From an uncultured Eubacterium sp. (GTDB lineage: Bacteria > Bacillota > Clostridia > Lachnospirales > Lachnospiraceae): a stretch of 64,000 bases of DNA. Under the pieces are notes generated by a model. The model made no database searches. It was given only the letters and a program-made list of their open reading frames with translations, and was not told where the DNA came from. The DNA lies in contig CAJUIL010000011.1 of NCBI GenBank assembly GCA_910586225.1, forward strand, positions 37,113 to 101,112. The letters are read 5' to 3'. A program made the position numbers and the translations under genes. Shown here one piece after another: positions 42,147 to 52,270 of this stretch (the first letter of the stretch is position 1; the number at the start of each line of letters is the position of its first letter).

Positions 42147-43577
42147 ATGAAAAGAAAATCCAAGATTTGCGACTATTTTAAAAGTCTGAAGTTCCGCCTG
42201 CTGCTTGTACTGCTGCTGTTTGGGCTGGCGCCTATGCTGGTGATGCAGTCTTTTGTCATACGCGGGTATGAAAAGCGGGCGATTGACGTACGTACGGTAG
42301 ATATTTTGTCCCAGTCTAAGATCCTGGCGGATCAGATTGCGTCCTACGGTTATCTGGAGGATGCGGAAAACGAGATCATCAATAAGGAGTTTGAGCAGCT
42401 GACCAATATTTATGACGGCAGGATCCTGGTTATTGACCGTGCGTTCCGTATCCATAAGGACACCTTTGCGATTGACAGCGACAAGATCATTATTTCTGAG
42501 GCTGTGGTTAAATGCATTCAGGGAGAGGACGTGACGAAGCATGATGCGGTCAATGGTTTTATTGAGGTCGCGGTTCCGGTGCGTCAGCTCCTAATGGATG
42601 AAGTGATCGGCGTGCTGCTTGTCAGTGTGTCGACAGATGCGACGCAGACGCATATTGCGTATCTGACGCAGATTGGCGTGATCGTATGTCTGACGGCGGG
42701 TGTGATCTGCATTGTATTGGCGGTTCTGATCGCTTCTAAGCTGGCGCAGCCGTTTATCCGTCTTTCCAAGTCGATTGACGAGATCCAGGCGGGGTACGGC
42801 GGGGATGAGCTGATGATCCATTCCTATTCGGAGACGGAGCTTATTTGTGAGCGTACAAATGAGCTGCTGGAGCGCATGAAGGTGCTGGATGACTCCAGGC
42901 AGGAGTTTGTTTCCAACGTCTCCCATGAGCTGAAAACGCCGCTTACGTCGATGAAGGTGCTGGCGGATTCGCTGAACGGGCAGGAAAATGTCCCGGTAGA
43001 GCTGTATAAAGAATTTATGCAGGATATTACTAACGAGATAGACCGGGAGAATAAAATTATTACAGATCTTCTGTCGCTTGTAAAGATGGATAAGTCGGCG
43101 GACAGCCTGAATATTGCGGCGCTCAATATTAACGAGCTGCTGGAGCTGATCTTAAAGCGTCTGCGTCCGATCGCGCAGCAAAAGCACGTAGAGCTGGTAC
43201 TGGAAAGCTTCCGCCCGGTTACGGCGGAGGTGGATGAGGTAAAGCTGACGCTTGCAATTTCTAATCTGGTGGAAAACGGGATCAAATATAACGCGGAAAA
43301 CGGCTGGGTCCATGTGTCGCTCAATGCGGATCACCAGTTTTTTTATATCAAGGTGGAGGATAACGGAATGGGCATTCCGGAGGAATCGTTAGACCGTATT
43401 TTTGAACGGTTTTACCGGGTGGATAAGTCGCATTCGAAAGAGATTGGCGGGACCGGGCTTGGACTGGCGATCACCAGAAGCGTTGTGCTGATGCACAGAG
43501 GAGCGATTAAGGCGTTCAGTACGGAAGGAGAAGGTACGATCTTCAATGTGCGCATTCCGCTGAATTACATCGTCTAA
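42147..43577 (+). CDS. Sensor histidine kinase
   Basis: A 476-residue kinase with two membrane helices (about 14-35 and 185-205) around an extracellular sensor region, a HAMP domain, the dimerisation helix with phospho-His in FVSNVSHELKTPLTS, and an ATPase domain with N-box (SNLVENGIKYN), DNGMGIPEE and GGTGLGLAI. Partner of the response regulator just upstream. The GerMN lipoprotein that follows may belong to the same operon, as is seen with WalK-like systems and accessory lipoproteins. Confidence 0.94.
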   Translation: MKRKSKICDYFKSLKFRLLLVLLLFGLAPMLVMQSFVIRGYEKRAIDVRTVDILSQSKILADQIASYGYLEDAENEIINKEFEQLTNIYDGRILVIDRAFRIHKDTFAIDSDKIIISEAVVKCIQGEDVTKHDAVNGFIEVAVPVRQLLMDEVIGVLLVSVSTDATQTHIAYLTQIGVIVCLTAGVICIVLAVLIASKLAQPFIRLSKSIDEIQAGYGGDELMIHSYSETELICERTNELLERMKVLDDSRQEFVSNVSHELKTPLTSMKVLADSLNGQENVPVELYKEFMQDITNEIDRENKIITDLLSLVKMDKSADSLNIAALNINELLELILKRLRPIAQQKHVELVLESFRPVTAEVDEVKLTLAISNLVENGIKYNAENGWVHVSLNADHQFFYIKVEDNGMGIPEESLDRIFERFYRVDKSHSKEIGGTGLGLAITRSVVLMHRGAIKAFSTEGEGTIFNVRIPLNYIV

Positions 43578-43638
43578 GGCAGCTGCAGGGTATTTTATGA
43601 AAAATGGTAGATCTTGACAGGACGGGAAAGGAGATCAT

Positions 43639-44616
43639 ATGAAAAAGTCGGTTGGCAGGAAAAAGGCGCTGCCTGTCCTGCTTATGCTTGGCTTGGCGGC
43701 AGGTATGGCCGGATGCGGTTCGAAAAAGAAAGATTATTCTTATTATATCAGTTATGTGGACAGCGAGCAGACACAGACGGTTGCGGCTGGCTATGAGCCA
43801 AGGAATGTGTCAGTCGACGGCTTGATCCAAGAATTTTTAAACCTGCTTGGGACGGATACGGACACCGTAGACTATGTAAAGGCGATCCCGGAGGGGATCA
43901 GCATTGAATCGTGGGAGGTGGAGCAGGACTGCCTGCTGCTCGATTTTAACGCTGCGTATAGTAAGCTGGAGCCGGTTACAGAGATTTTGTGCCGTTTAGC
44001 CATTGTAAAAACGATGACACAGCTGGAAGGGATCGAAAGCGTTTGCTTTTTTGTAAAGGGCGAGCCGCTGGTGGACAGCAGGGGAGAGGCCGTAGGAGCG
44101 ATGACGATCGATTCGTTTGTAGAAAATCCAGGCGAGCAGATCAATTCCTACCAGCACGCGGATATTGATCTATATTTTGCAAATGACACCGGAGACGGGC
44201 TGGTCCGGGAGACGCAGGAGGTCTATTACAACAGTAATATTTCCATGGAAAAGCTTGTGATAGAGCATCTGATTTCAGGCCCGAAAGGCGGAAAGGCGCA
44301 GGGAACGCTTCCAAAAGAGACAAAGCTGATCAATGTGGCGGTCGTAGACGGCTCGTGTTATGTGAACTTGGACGAGAATTTTAAAAACCAGAATTACGAG
44401 ATCCAGGAGCCGGTTGTTATTTATTCGATCGTAAACTCTCTGGCGTCTCTTGGAAATATTGACCGTGTGCAGATATCGGTTAATGGCGATACCAGCGGAA
44501 AATACCGTGATGATTATGAATTGTCGCAGATGTACCGTCCGGATTACAGCTTTGTGGAAGTCGGCGAGAGCAGGTCTGTTGTTGTAGAGGACGTGAAGGA
44601 TACGGAGAAAAAATAA
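43639..44616 (+). CDS. GerMN-domain lipoprotein
   Basis: A 325-residue secreted lipoprotein (lipobox AGMAGC, about 24-29) with two GerMN repeats. The first contains IPEGISIESWEVEQDCLLLDF (in parts) and the second TLPKETKLINVAVVDGSCYVNLD (in parts). GerM in Bacillus acts in spore envelope assembly and germination; GerMN domains also occur in LpqB-type lipoproteins linked to two-component systems. The position right after a histidine kinase supports the latter link. Start ATG 43639 with AAAGGAG. Confidence 0.88.
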   Translation: MKKSVGRKKALPVLLMLGLAAGMAGCGSKKKDYSYYISYVDSEQTQTVAAGYEPRNVSVDGLIQEFLNLLGTDTDTVDYVKAIPEGISIESWEVEQDCLLLDFNAAYSKLEPVTEILCRLAIVKTMTQLEGIESVCFFVKGEPLVDSRGEAVGAMTIDSFVENPGEQINSYQHADIDLYFANDTGDGLVRETQEVYYNSNISMEKLVIEHLISGPKGGKAQGTLPKETKLINVAVVDGSCYVNLDENFKNQNYEIQEPVVIYSIVNSLASLGNIDRVQISVNGDTSGKYRDDYELSQMYRPDYSFVEVGESRSVVVEDVKDTEKK

Positions 44617-44680
44617 GGAAGACAGGAAATTAGAGAATTAATAAAGAGTAAGATAAGAAAAGCAGAAGGAGGACTGACGG

Positions 44681-47182
44681 GTGGAAAAAAGGTATCCCTG
44701 TCAGGTTGTGATCTTGTTTATCCTAGGGATTTTAGTGGCGAAAGGAGTCTTGGCATCCGGCAGTACAGATGAATGCCGGGGACTGCTTTTGGCAGCGGCA
44801 GCAGCGGTGTCTGCGGGAAGCTGCATCTGGCTTTGGCTGCGGAAACAAGCTGTCTGGCGCAAACGGATGTGGCTGTTTTGTGTTCTGCTGCTTGCGTTTG
44901 GGCTTGGAGCAGCGCGGATGTACACGACGGCAGCGGAAATGGAGCGCCGTTTGTCAGGACTTTGGGATGGACAGGAAGTATCCGTACAGGGACGAATATC
45001 AAAAAAGCGGGCAAACGAAATACAGCCGCAAGAACCATCACAAATACAAGCTCATATCAAAAACGATTCAAAAAATTCATGGACTGTCTTTTTGACAGAC
45101 AGTTATCTGAAAACCTCACAAGAAATCCGTTACTGTGGGGATATCATTGTTTCTGTATCAGGAAATCCGGTGATCGGAAATACCATACTTTTATCAGGAA
45201 AAATAAAATTGTTTCAGGAAGCCCGTAACGACGGGAATTTTGACGAACGCAGCTATTATCAGGATCAGGGATATGCATTGAAGGTTTCAGCAGGAAAAAA
45301 TGCGTTTACGGTAGCAGACAGCCATACAGACCGCCTGCAGGAGAGGCTGTACAAGCTGCGTCAGAGCTTGGTGCAGGTGTACCAGTCTGCGCTGCCGCCG
45401 CAGGAGGCGGGCGTATTGTGCGCGATGCTTACAGGTGAAAGATCCCTGCTTTCTGATGAAGTAAAAACACAGTATCAAACGAGCGGGCTTGCGCATATTT
45501 TGGCTATTTCCGGATTGCATATTTCAATCCTGGGCATGGCGGTATTCAGGCTTTTGCGTAAAGGCGGCATTTCCTATAGGCTCTGCGCCGCTGCTTCGAT
45601 GGGGCTGCTGCTGCTGTTTGGTACTATGGCTGGCATGGGGATCTCTACGGTGCGGGCGGTTGTGATGTTTGGCGTGTATCTGGGTGCCGCCTGCTGCGGC
45701 AGGGCTTATGACAGCATAAACGGGCTTGCGGCTGCGGCGGTATGGATGCTGCTCGGCAATCCTGGTTATCTGTTTCTTGCAGGCTTTCAGTTTTCTTTTG
45801 CGGCGGTGGCGGGCGTGCTGCTTGGAAAGGAGCTTTGCCGTATGTTCCGGCCGAAATACCGTCTGGCGGAAACGATGTGGATCAGCCTTGGTATTCAGGT
45901 GCTCACGCTGCCGCTTACGGCATGGTATTATTTTGAAGTACCGGTGTATGCCGCGCTGCTGAATCTTATTGTGCTGCCGTTTATGGGGACGGTGCTGCTG
46001 CTTGGACTTTGCGGTGGTATCGGAAGGCTTTGCGCAGACAGCTTGGGGCTTTGGCTTGGCGGCGATGGCTTGGCGCTTATCGGAAAGCTGCTGATGGAGC
46101 TGCTGCGCGGCTGCGGCTTTCTGCTGCGGTATTTTTCAAGTGCCGCGGGACTGTTTTCGAAGCTTCCGGGAGCGGTATGCGTAACTGGGCGTCCGGCGCT
46201 CTGGCAGATGGCAGGATATTATCTGACGCTGCTGGCGGGCATTTTATTTTTTGCGGGAGTGCGCAGAGCACGCGATGCCGTATCCGTTACGGCGTCTTTT
46301 GGTCAGGAGAAGCGTGCGGTGCATGAGAAAAGACGGGATAGTCTGACGGCAGGGGCCTATGGCTGTTTGATGCTTTGTCTGCTGCTTGTCCGTCTGCCAA
46401 GACAAGCGGAGGTTGTTTTTCTGGATGTCGGGCAAGGGGACGGGATCTATATCCGTACAGGCGATGGGGCGAATGTGATGATCGATGGGGGCAGTACCGA
46501 TGTGAAGCAGGTCGGGACATACCGGATCCTTCCGTTTTTAAAGGCGCGGGGGATTACAAGGATAGACAGCTGGTTTTTCTCACATCTGGACATGGATCAC
46601 AGCAGCGGCATACAGGAGCTTTTGGACCGCGGGTTTCTGGTGGGCGAGGTTGTTTTAGCAAGTGAAGTGGTAAAGGACGAGGCTTACGAAAAAATGCGCG
46701 AGCGGCTCTTGGCGCATCGGGTCAGCATCCGCTATTTAAAGCAGGGAGATACGCTGCGTGGTGATCAGGCGTGCTTCCAATGCCTAGCTCCGGCGAAGGG
46801 AACGCCTGACGACCGGAATGCGGGCAGTCTGGTGCTTCTATATGAGGATAGCGGGCTGCGGGCATTTTTTTCTGGAGATATTTCTGAGAGGGAGGAGCGG
46901 AGATTGCTGGCGGGCGGAAGTCTGGAGCCTGTGACGATCTATAAAGCCGCCCATCATGGATCGGATGCTTCGAATACGAAGGAGCTGCTGGAGCAGCTTC
47001 ATCCCGTGGTTTCCGTGATTTCCTGCGCGAAAAAAAATAGCTATGGCCATCCCGGAAAAGCAGCTTCCAGACGGCTGCGCATTGGCAGCGGAAGTATTGC
47101 CTGTACGATGGATTCCGGGCAGATCCGTATCCGTATGCGAAAGGGGCGGATCAGCATCCAGGCATATGCTGACGGCCGTTAG
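44681..47182 (+). CDS. comEC: ComEC/Rec2 competence DNA channel protein
   Basis: Forms the membrane channel that passes single-stranded DNA into the cell. The 833-residue product (GTG start, AGGAGG upstream) has an N-terminal helix pair with an OB-like DUF4131 segment, the competence domain (LAISGLHISILGMAVF and following helices) and a C-terminal metallo-beta-lactamase-like domain with DVGQGDGIYIR, SHLDMDHSSG and AAHHGSDASN. All three parts are intact. Its stop overlaps the convergent tmcAL stop by 3-4 bases. With comEA nearby, uptake genes are partly clustered here. Confidence 0.93.
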   Translation: MEKRYPCQVVILFILGILVAKGVLASGSTDECRGLLLAAAAAVSAGSCIWLWLRKQAVWRKRMWLFCVLLLAFGLGAARMYTTAAEMERRLSGLWDGQEVSVQGRISKKRANEIQPQEPSQIQAHIKNDSKNSWTVFLTDSYLKTSQEIRYCGDIIVSVSGNPVIGNTILLSGKIKLFQEARNDGNFDERSYYQDQGYALKVSAGKNAFTVADSHTDRLQERLYKLRQSLVQVYQSALPPQEAGVLCAMLTGERSLLSDEVKTQYQTSGLAHILAISGLHISILGMAVFRLLRKGGISYRLCAAASMGLLLLFGTMAGMGISTVRAVVMFGVYLGAACCGRAYDSINGLAAAAVWMLLGNPGYLFLAGFQFSFAAVAGVLLGKELCRMFRPKYRLAETMWISLGIQVLTLPLTAWYYFEVPVYAALLNLIVLPFMGTVLLLGLCGGIGRLCADSLGLWLGGDGLALIGKLLMELLRGCGFLLRYFSSAAGLFSKLPGAVCVTGRPALWQMAGYYLTLLAGILFFAGVRRARDAVSVTASFGQEKRAVHEKRRDSLTAGAYGCLMLCLLLVRLPRQAEVVFLDVGQGDGIYIRTGDGANVMIDGGSTDVKQVGTYRILPFLKARGITRIDSWFFSHLDMDHSSGIQELLDRGFLVGEVVLASEVVKDEAYEKMRERLLAHRVSIRYLKQGDTLRGDQACFQCLAPAKGTPDDRNAGSLVLLYEDSGLRAFFSGDISEREERRLLAGGSLEPVTIYKAAHHGSDASNTKELLEQLHPVVSVISCAKKNSYGHPGKAASRRLRIGSGSIACTMDSGQIRIRMRKGRISIQAYADGR

Positions 47183-48441
47183 ACGATTACGATCTGCTGG
47201 CGCGTTTCATGCGGCATTTTTTGGCGTCCCTTTTCAAAAACTATCGCCCGATACAGCGTGTCGGCAAACGACTGTTTTTCATAAAAAAGGCGTTCTTCAT
47301 CAGACAGAAGCTTTTTTACGTCGGCCGTGCGTGTCAGCAGCGGCAAGAACGAATGCTTCTTCAGATGGGCGAGCAGCCCGCGTGATTCCCTGCGAAATCC
47401 AAGGACTTTTGCGTACGGTACATACGAACGGCTGCGCCAAAGCTCATAATCGCTTTTTTGGATATCCAAAAGGATATGCGACAGCACACGGCTGATGCGG
47501 GTATAGGCGATATCTTTGGATTTTAGCTGTGTGCAAAAGCTGGAATATCCGTCAAACTGCTCTAAGCTGCCGCAGATTTTCCTGGAAAGCTGTAAGGAGC
47601 AGTCCGCATACATGGAAAATCCGTCTGCCGCGTTTTTCAGCAGAGCGTAATGCAGCATCTGGGAACAGTCATTTTCATATAGAAACGGATAACGGCTGTG
47701 ATACTCTGTCATCAGCGCAAAAGCGGACGGCGGCATGGCTTGGCGCAGCGCTTTTGGGATTTTTTGAAAATTGCTATCCTCACATTGGCTTGCGATCAGG
47801 CTGCGGATGGCGGATGCTGATGCGAGCGGGCCGGACAGACGGGTACAATGGTATCCGGCGCCCAGACGCAGGATAGGGCGTACCTTGATGGGAGCCGCCT
47901 GCTTTGCGATCGCTTTTTGATATTCGAGCGCCAGGATATTGTTTGGATTTCTTAACACGGACCGGGCGGCGTCCTGCATTGTATCGGGCAGCAAGGATAA
48001 AAGCGCGTTTTCTCTGGCGGCGGCGTAGCTGAGGCCGCGTTTTTGCGCGCTGGCAAGCTGCTGCTGGTAAAGCGGCGGCTCTTGGCTGAGCAGATCGAGC
48101 ATTACGTCAAATACTTCGGCGGAGGGAGTTTCGCAGCCGTAGCTTAGCGCGTTGACGCAGCCAAGCTGGCGCAGCAGGGCGATGCCTGCTCCAGCAAAAT
48201 ATTCCGCGCTGGCGCACGACCACAGGGGAGGCAGCTCTATAACTAAGTCCGCGCCTTCTAAAAGGGCCATTTTTGCACGTACAAATTTATCCAGCAGCGC
48301 AGGCGCACCGCGCTGTACAAAATTTCCGCTTAAAATAACGATCAGATAATCGGCGTGCGTTTCTTTTTTTGCCTGCGCCAGATGGTAAGCGTGTCCGTTG
48401 TGGAAGGGGTTGTATTCAGCGATAATTCCAGTGATATTCAT
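47179..48441 (-). CDS. tmcAL: tRNA(Met) cytidine acetate ligase
   Basis: TmcAL (YlbM) activates acetate with ATP to make N4-acetylcytidine at the wobble position of elongator tRNA-Met. The 420-residue product starts MNITGIIAEYNPFHNGHAYH, with the nucleotidyltransferase HxGH-like motif HNGH, followed by SGNFVQRGAPAL. Start ATG 48441 fits the family; the longer frame to 48534 adds an unrelated extension. It converges on comEC with overlapping stop codons. Confidence 0.93.
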   Translation of the reverse strand: MNITGIIAEYNPFHNGHAYHLAQAKKETHADYLIVILSGNFVQRGAPALLDKFVRAKMALLEGADLVIELPPLWSCASAEYFAGAGIALLRQLGCVNALSYGCETPSAEVFDVMLDLLSQEPPLYQQQLASAQKRGLSYAAARENALLSLLPDTMQDAARSVLRNPNNILALEYQKAIAKQAAPIKVRPILRLGAGYHCTRLSGPLASASAIRSLIASQCEDSNFQKIPKALRQAMPPSAFALMTEYHSRYPFLYENDCSQMLHYALLKNAADGFSMYADCSLQLSRKICGSLEQFDGYSSFCTQLKSKDIAYTRISRVLSHILLDIQKSDYELWRSRSYVPYAKVLGFRRESRGLLAHLKKHSFLPLLTRTADVKKLLSDEERLFYEKQSFADTLYRAIVFEKGRQKMPHETRQQIVIV

Positions 48442-48593
48442 GTCAGTCCCTTTCTGTGTGCTTATCAGGTCCCTGCGTGCGGCTGCCGCGCAAATATAAA
48501 ACAGAAAGCAGGGTGCGATTTTCCATATGATCATATTTTAAAAGCCGGCTGCTGGCGCGTCAACTATTTTTTATTGTTGCGCGGATATTGGTA

Positions 48594-48621
48594 TTGTTCT
48601 TTTTCGCACCTGTGATATAAT
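48594..48621 (+). promoter_or_regulatory. Promoter of the metallophosphoesterase gene
   Basis: TTGTTC (48594-48599), 16-bp spacer, TATAAT (48616-48621), 30 bp before the start. Confidence 0.6.
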
Positions 48622-48650
48622 ATTAATATTTCTTTTTACAGGAGGCGTAT

Positions 48651-49595
48651 ATGTTCAAGCAGCAGATACAGTCCGCTCTGACGGCGCTTGTGCTGGTCTG
48701 CCTGGTGTTTGCGGCGAAAGCGGCAGACCGTCCTGGCAGCATACAGATACAGGAAGAAAGCCTGACGATTGCGGGCATTCAAAATAACTATGACTTTCTT
48801 TTGATCGCGGACACCCATATCAGCCTTTGCGACGAAAGGGATCCAGCGCTTTTGGAAAAGGCAAAGTCGCGCAGGGAGGCGTTTGAGAAGGAAAGCGGGA
48901 AAATAGCAGTCCGTACGTTTCACAGCCTGATCACGGACGCTGTGAAAAATGATACGGATCTGACGATATTTGCGGGAGACATTACAGATTCAGCGATGTA
49001 TGCGTCTATTGAGTTTGTGCAGCAGGAGCTGGACAGGCTGGATGGGCCGTATTTATATGTGACTGGCAACCATGATTTTGAGTATGGTGAGGAATATTTT
49101 TCAAAGCGCGCGTACCGGGAATATTTTCCGCGATTAAAAAGCCTGACCCATACAAAAGAGCAGTTTGTGATATATGAATACGAGGATCTTATTATTGCAG
49201 GGATCAACGATAAAAACAATCAGTTTGAAAAAAACGCGGTAAACGCGCTGCTGCCTTATCTGAAAGGGAAAAAGCCTGTCATTTTGGTAATGCACGTACC
49301 GCTGCAGCCGCAGGAGGAGCATTCCGCTTTGGAGCAGCAGGCGGACGATATCTGGGGCCTGTCGAAAAACGGCAGATGCCGGGTGCTTATAGGAGAAACA
49401 GCCTGCAAGCCGAACCGGACGTCGCAAAAGCTGCTGGATGCCGTGTTTGCGAAGGACAGCCCGGTTGCCGCGGTATTTGCCGGACATATCCATTTTTATA
49501 ACCGCAGTATGCTGAACGCTTCGTCGGAGCAGCTCGTAACAGGGGCAGGATATTATGGGGACGCTGTGCGCATCCGCGTTCGGGCAAAGGCGTAG
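48651..49595 (+). CDS. Calcineurin-like metallophosphoesterase, membrane-anchored or secreted
   Basis: A 314-residue protein with an N-terminal hydrophobic segment (about 8-24) and the five metallophosphoesterase motifs: DTHIS, FAGDITD, TGNHDF, VMHVPLQ and AGHIHFY. These bind the two-metal centre. The hydrophobic start suggests it works outside the cytoplasmic membrane. The substrate cannot be told. Start ATG 48651 with AGGAGG. Confidence 0.9.
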   Translation: MFKQQIQSALTALVLVCLVFAAKAADRPGSIQIQEESLTIAGIQNNYDFLLIADTHISLCDERDPALLEKAKSRREAFEKESGKIAVRTFHSLITDAVKNDTDLTIFAGDITDSAMYASIEFVQQELDRLDGPYLYVTGNHDFEYGEEYFSKRAYREYFPRLKSLTHTKEQFVIYEYEDLIIAGINDKNNQFEKNAVNALLPYLKGKKPVILVMHVPLQPQEEHSALEQQADDIWGLSKNGRCRVLIGETACKPNRTSQKLLDAVFAKDSPVAAVFAGHIHFYNRSMLNASSEQLVTGAGYYGDAVRIRVRAKA

Positions 49596-49657
49596 CTTGC
49601 CGGCGGCGCGTTGGCGTCAGGACTGAAAAATAATTTTGTTAAAATTGCAAAGATTTG

Positions 49658-49686
49658 TTTACAAAAAAGGAATAATCATGTACAAT
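49658..49686 (+). promoter_or_regulatory. Promoter of glgCD
   Basis: TTTACA (49658-49663), 17-bp spacer, TACAAT (49681-49686); gives a leader of about 135 bases before glgC. Confidence 0.65.
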
Positions 49687-49718
49687 GGTAACAAGTTGGA
49701 AGCAGAGGTATTTATTGT

Positions 49719-49799
49719 ATGTTGAAAAATGTCGAAAGACAGCCTGCTTCTCAGACTGCAGAATTGGTACATCTGCCAGATGTGCCGGTGCCTGCGTAA
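49719..49799 (+). CDS. Possible 26-codon leader ORF of glgC
   Basis: ATG 49719 follows GAGG at a long spacing. The peptide begins MLKNVERQPASQ and ends PDVPVPA. It lies wholly in the glgC leader. Could be chance; reported because it fills most of the untranslated leader. Confidence 0.2.
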   Translation: MLKNVERQPASQTAELVHLPDVPVPA

Positions 49800-49829
49800 G
49801 ATTAATAGTGATAGAAAAGGAGATAAAAA

Positions 49830-51035
49830 ATGGGTAAAGAAATGATTGCTATGCTTCTTGCCGGTGGACAGGGCTCCCGCCTTTATGCGTTGACCCAGAA
49901 GCTGGCAAAACCTGCAGTTCCGTTTGGCGGCAAATATCGTATTATCGATTTCCCGCTGTCAAACTGCGTTAACTCAGGAATTGATACAGTAGGTATTTTA
50001 ACACAGTACCAGCCATTGGTATTGAATGAGTATATTGGAAACGGACAGCCGTGGGATCTTGACCGCTTATATGGAGGTGTTCATGTATTGCCGCCTTATC
50101 AGCAGGCTTCTGGATCAGACTGGTACAAGGGCACAGCAAACGCAATTTATCAGAATATTTCATTTATCGACCGTTATGATCCGAAATATGTCATTATTCT
50201 TTCGGGCGACCAGATCTGCAAACAGGATTACAGCGATTTTCTCCGTTTCCATAAGGAAAAGGGAGCGGAATTTAGCGTTGCGGTTATGGAAGTGCCTTGG
50301 GAAGAGGCTTCCCGCTTCGGCCTGATGGTTGCGGATGAAAATGACAAGATTACGGAATTTCAGGAAAAACCAAAGGAGCCGAAGTCTAATCTGGCATCTA
50401 TGGGTATTTATATTTTCAACTGGGATATCCTTCGTAAATATCTGATTGAAGATGAAGAAGATCCTAATTCCGAAAATGACTTTGGAAATAATATTATTCC
50501 AAACCTGTTAAAGGATCAGAGGAATATGTACGCTTATCATTTTGATGGCTACTGGAAGGATGTTGGAACGATTTCTTCTCTTTGGGAAGCAAATATGGAA
50601 GTTCTGGATCCGGAGCACAGCGGCATCAATCTGTTTGATGAAAAGTGGAAAGTATACAGCCGCAACAGCGGTATGACAGGACATAAGATCAATCCGGGCG
50701 CTTCTGTGGAAAATTCCATGATCACTGACGGCTGCAACATATCTGGACACGTAAAACATTCTATTTTGTTTGCAGGCGTGAAGATCGAAGAAGGCGCAGA
50801 GGTTGAGGATGCAGTTGTTATGGGCGGCACGCTCATCAAGGCAGGTGCGAAGGTAAAGCACTGTATCGTAGCAGAAAACGTAGTGATCGGCAACAATGCT
50901 GTCGTGGGGCAGATGCCGGACGGCGACGAGTCAGGCGTAGCAACGGTTGGTTCCGGCGTTTATGTCGGCGACAATGCGGTGATTGGACCAAATGCTATGG
51001 TCAGTGATAATGTAAAGGATGGTGATAAACAATGA
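49830..51035 (+). CDS. glgC: Glucose-1-phosphate adenylyltransferase
   Basis: Makes ADP-glucose for glycogen synthesis. The 401-residue product has the N-terminal nucleotide site AGGQGSRLYALTQKLAKPAV, the regulatory/catalytic FPLSNCVNSGIDTVGILTQY, SGDQICKQDY, and a C-terminal left-handed beta-helix (SVENSMITDGC, VVMGGTLIKAGA). Start ATG 49830 with AAAAGGAG. It overlaps glgD by 4 bases, fitting the Firmicutes GlgCD heteromer. Confidence 0.95.
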   Translation: MGKEMIAMLLAGGQGSRLYALTQKLAKPAVPFGGKYRIIDFPLSNCVNSGIDTVGILTQYQPLVLNEYIGNGQPWDLDRLYGGVHVLPPYQQASGSDWYKGTANAIYQNISFIDRYDPKYVIILSGDQICKQDYSDFLRFHKEKGAEFSVAVMEVPWEEASRFGLMVADENDKITEFQEKPKEPKSNLASMGIYIFNWDILRKYLIEDEEDPNSENDFGNNIIPNLLKDQRNMYAYHFDGYWKDVGTISSLWEANMEVLDPEHSGINLFDEKWKVYSRNSGMTGHKINPGASVENSMITDGCNISGHVKHSILFAGVKIEEGAEVEDAVVMGGTLIKAGAKVKHCIVAENVVIGNNAVVGQMPDGDESGVATVGSGVYVGDNAVIGPNAMVSDNVKDGDKQ

Positions 51036-52174
51036 TAAATACCAATACGAACGCACTGGGCATTATTTTCCCAAATGTATATGATGAGCTTGTAGCTGAG
51101 TTAACCAACGAACGGCTGATGGCTTCGATCCCGTTTGCAAGCCGTTACCGTATGATCGATTTTGTATTGTCCAGCATGGTAAATTGCGGGATTGACAATA
51201 TTACTGTATTAGTGCGTGAAAATTATTTCTCACTTTTAGACCACTTAGGCTCTGGACGTGAATGGGACTTAAGCCGTAAAAATGGCGGTCTTAATATTTT
51301 CCCGCCGTTCGCACAGAAAAATACAGGCATTTACAGCGGAAAGGTCGGTATGATCGCGAGCGTATTAAGCTTTTTAAAATCCCAGAAGGAAAAATACGTG
51401 ATCATGTCCGATGCGAATATCGCATTCAATTTTGATTTTAAAGCGCTGTTAAAAGCGCACATTGACAGCGGCGCTGACGTAACAGCCGTATACCGCAAGG
51501 AAGAGCTTCCGGCAAGCATCCGCAAGTCCGACGATCTGCGCAAGGCGATGTATTATACGCTGGATTTTGACGGCAACCGTGTCAATAAGATACATATTAA
51601 TTCACAGGAGACAGGGGTACAAAACTACTCGATGAATATTTATGTATTTGACCGCGAGAAGCTGATCAAAATGGTAAACGAAGCGTTTATCGGCGGCGGT
51701 GTTTATTTAGAGCGCGACGTTCTTCTTCCAAGACTGAACGAGCTGAATATCCAGGGCTATGAATATCAGGAATACATTGCACGTATTACGGATCTAAAGA
51801 GCTACTTTGATGAAAATATGCGTCTTTTGGATAATGAAAATCTGTCCGCGTTATTTGAAAAGAACTCGATCTATACGAAGATCCGTGACGACAACCCGAC
51901 GCGCTATGTCAACGGCGCTTCTGCTAAGAACGTAATGGTAGCAGACGGTTGCGTTGTGGAAGGTGATATTGAAAACTGTATTCTGTTCCGTGGCGTTAAA
52001 ATCGGCAAGGGCGCAAAGGTCCGCAATGCGATCTTAATGCAGGATACGGTGATTGAACCAGGCGTAGATGCGGAATATATTATTACAGATAAGAAGGTTA
52101 CTGTAACAGAGGGCAAGGAATTAAAAGGTACCGATACATTCCCTATTTTTGTGGCAAAAAGACAGGTTGTATAA
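51032..52174 (+). CDS. glgD: Glucose-1-phosphate adenylyltransferase regulatory subunit
   Basis: A 380-residue GlgC paralogue: ALGIIFPNVYDELVAELT replaces the GGxGxRL nucleotide motif of GlgC, as expected for GlgD, which is mainly a partner subunit. The C-terminal beta-helix (VVEGDIENCILFRGVKIGKG) is kept. Start ATG 51032 overlaps the glgC stop (ATGA). No glgA or glgP is visible downstream. Confidence 0.94.
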   Translation: MINTNTNALGIIFPNVYDELVAELTNERLMASIPFASRYRMIDFVLSSMVNCGIDNITVLVRENYFSLLDHLGSGREWDLSRKNGGLNIFPPFAQKNTGIYSGKVGMIASVLSFLKSQKEKYVIMSDANIAFNFDFKALLKAHIDSGADVTAVYRKEELPASIRKSDDLRKAMYYTLDFDGNRVNKIHINSQETGVQNYSMNIYVFDREKLIKMVNEAFIGGGVYLERDVLLPRLNELNIQGYEYQEYIARITDLKSYFDENMRLLDNENLSALFEKNSIYTKIRDDNPTRYVNGASAKNVMVADGCVVEGDIENCILFRGVKIGKGAKVRNAILMQDTVIEPGVDAEYIITDKKVTVTEGKELKGTDTFPIFVAKRQVV

Positions 52175-52270
52175 AGTTGTCTAAAAATAAACGGCGGCAT
52201 TGGCATTTTGCTGATGCCGCTGTTTGGTTACGGGATGAAAGGTTGCTTTTTGTCAAAAGGAGTGAACATA

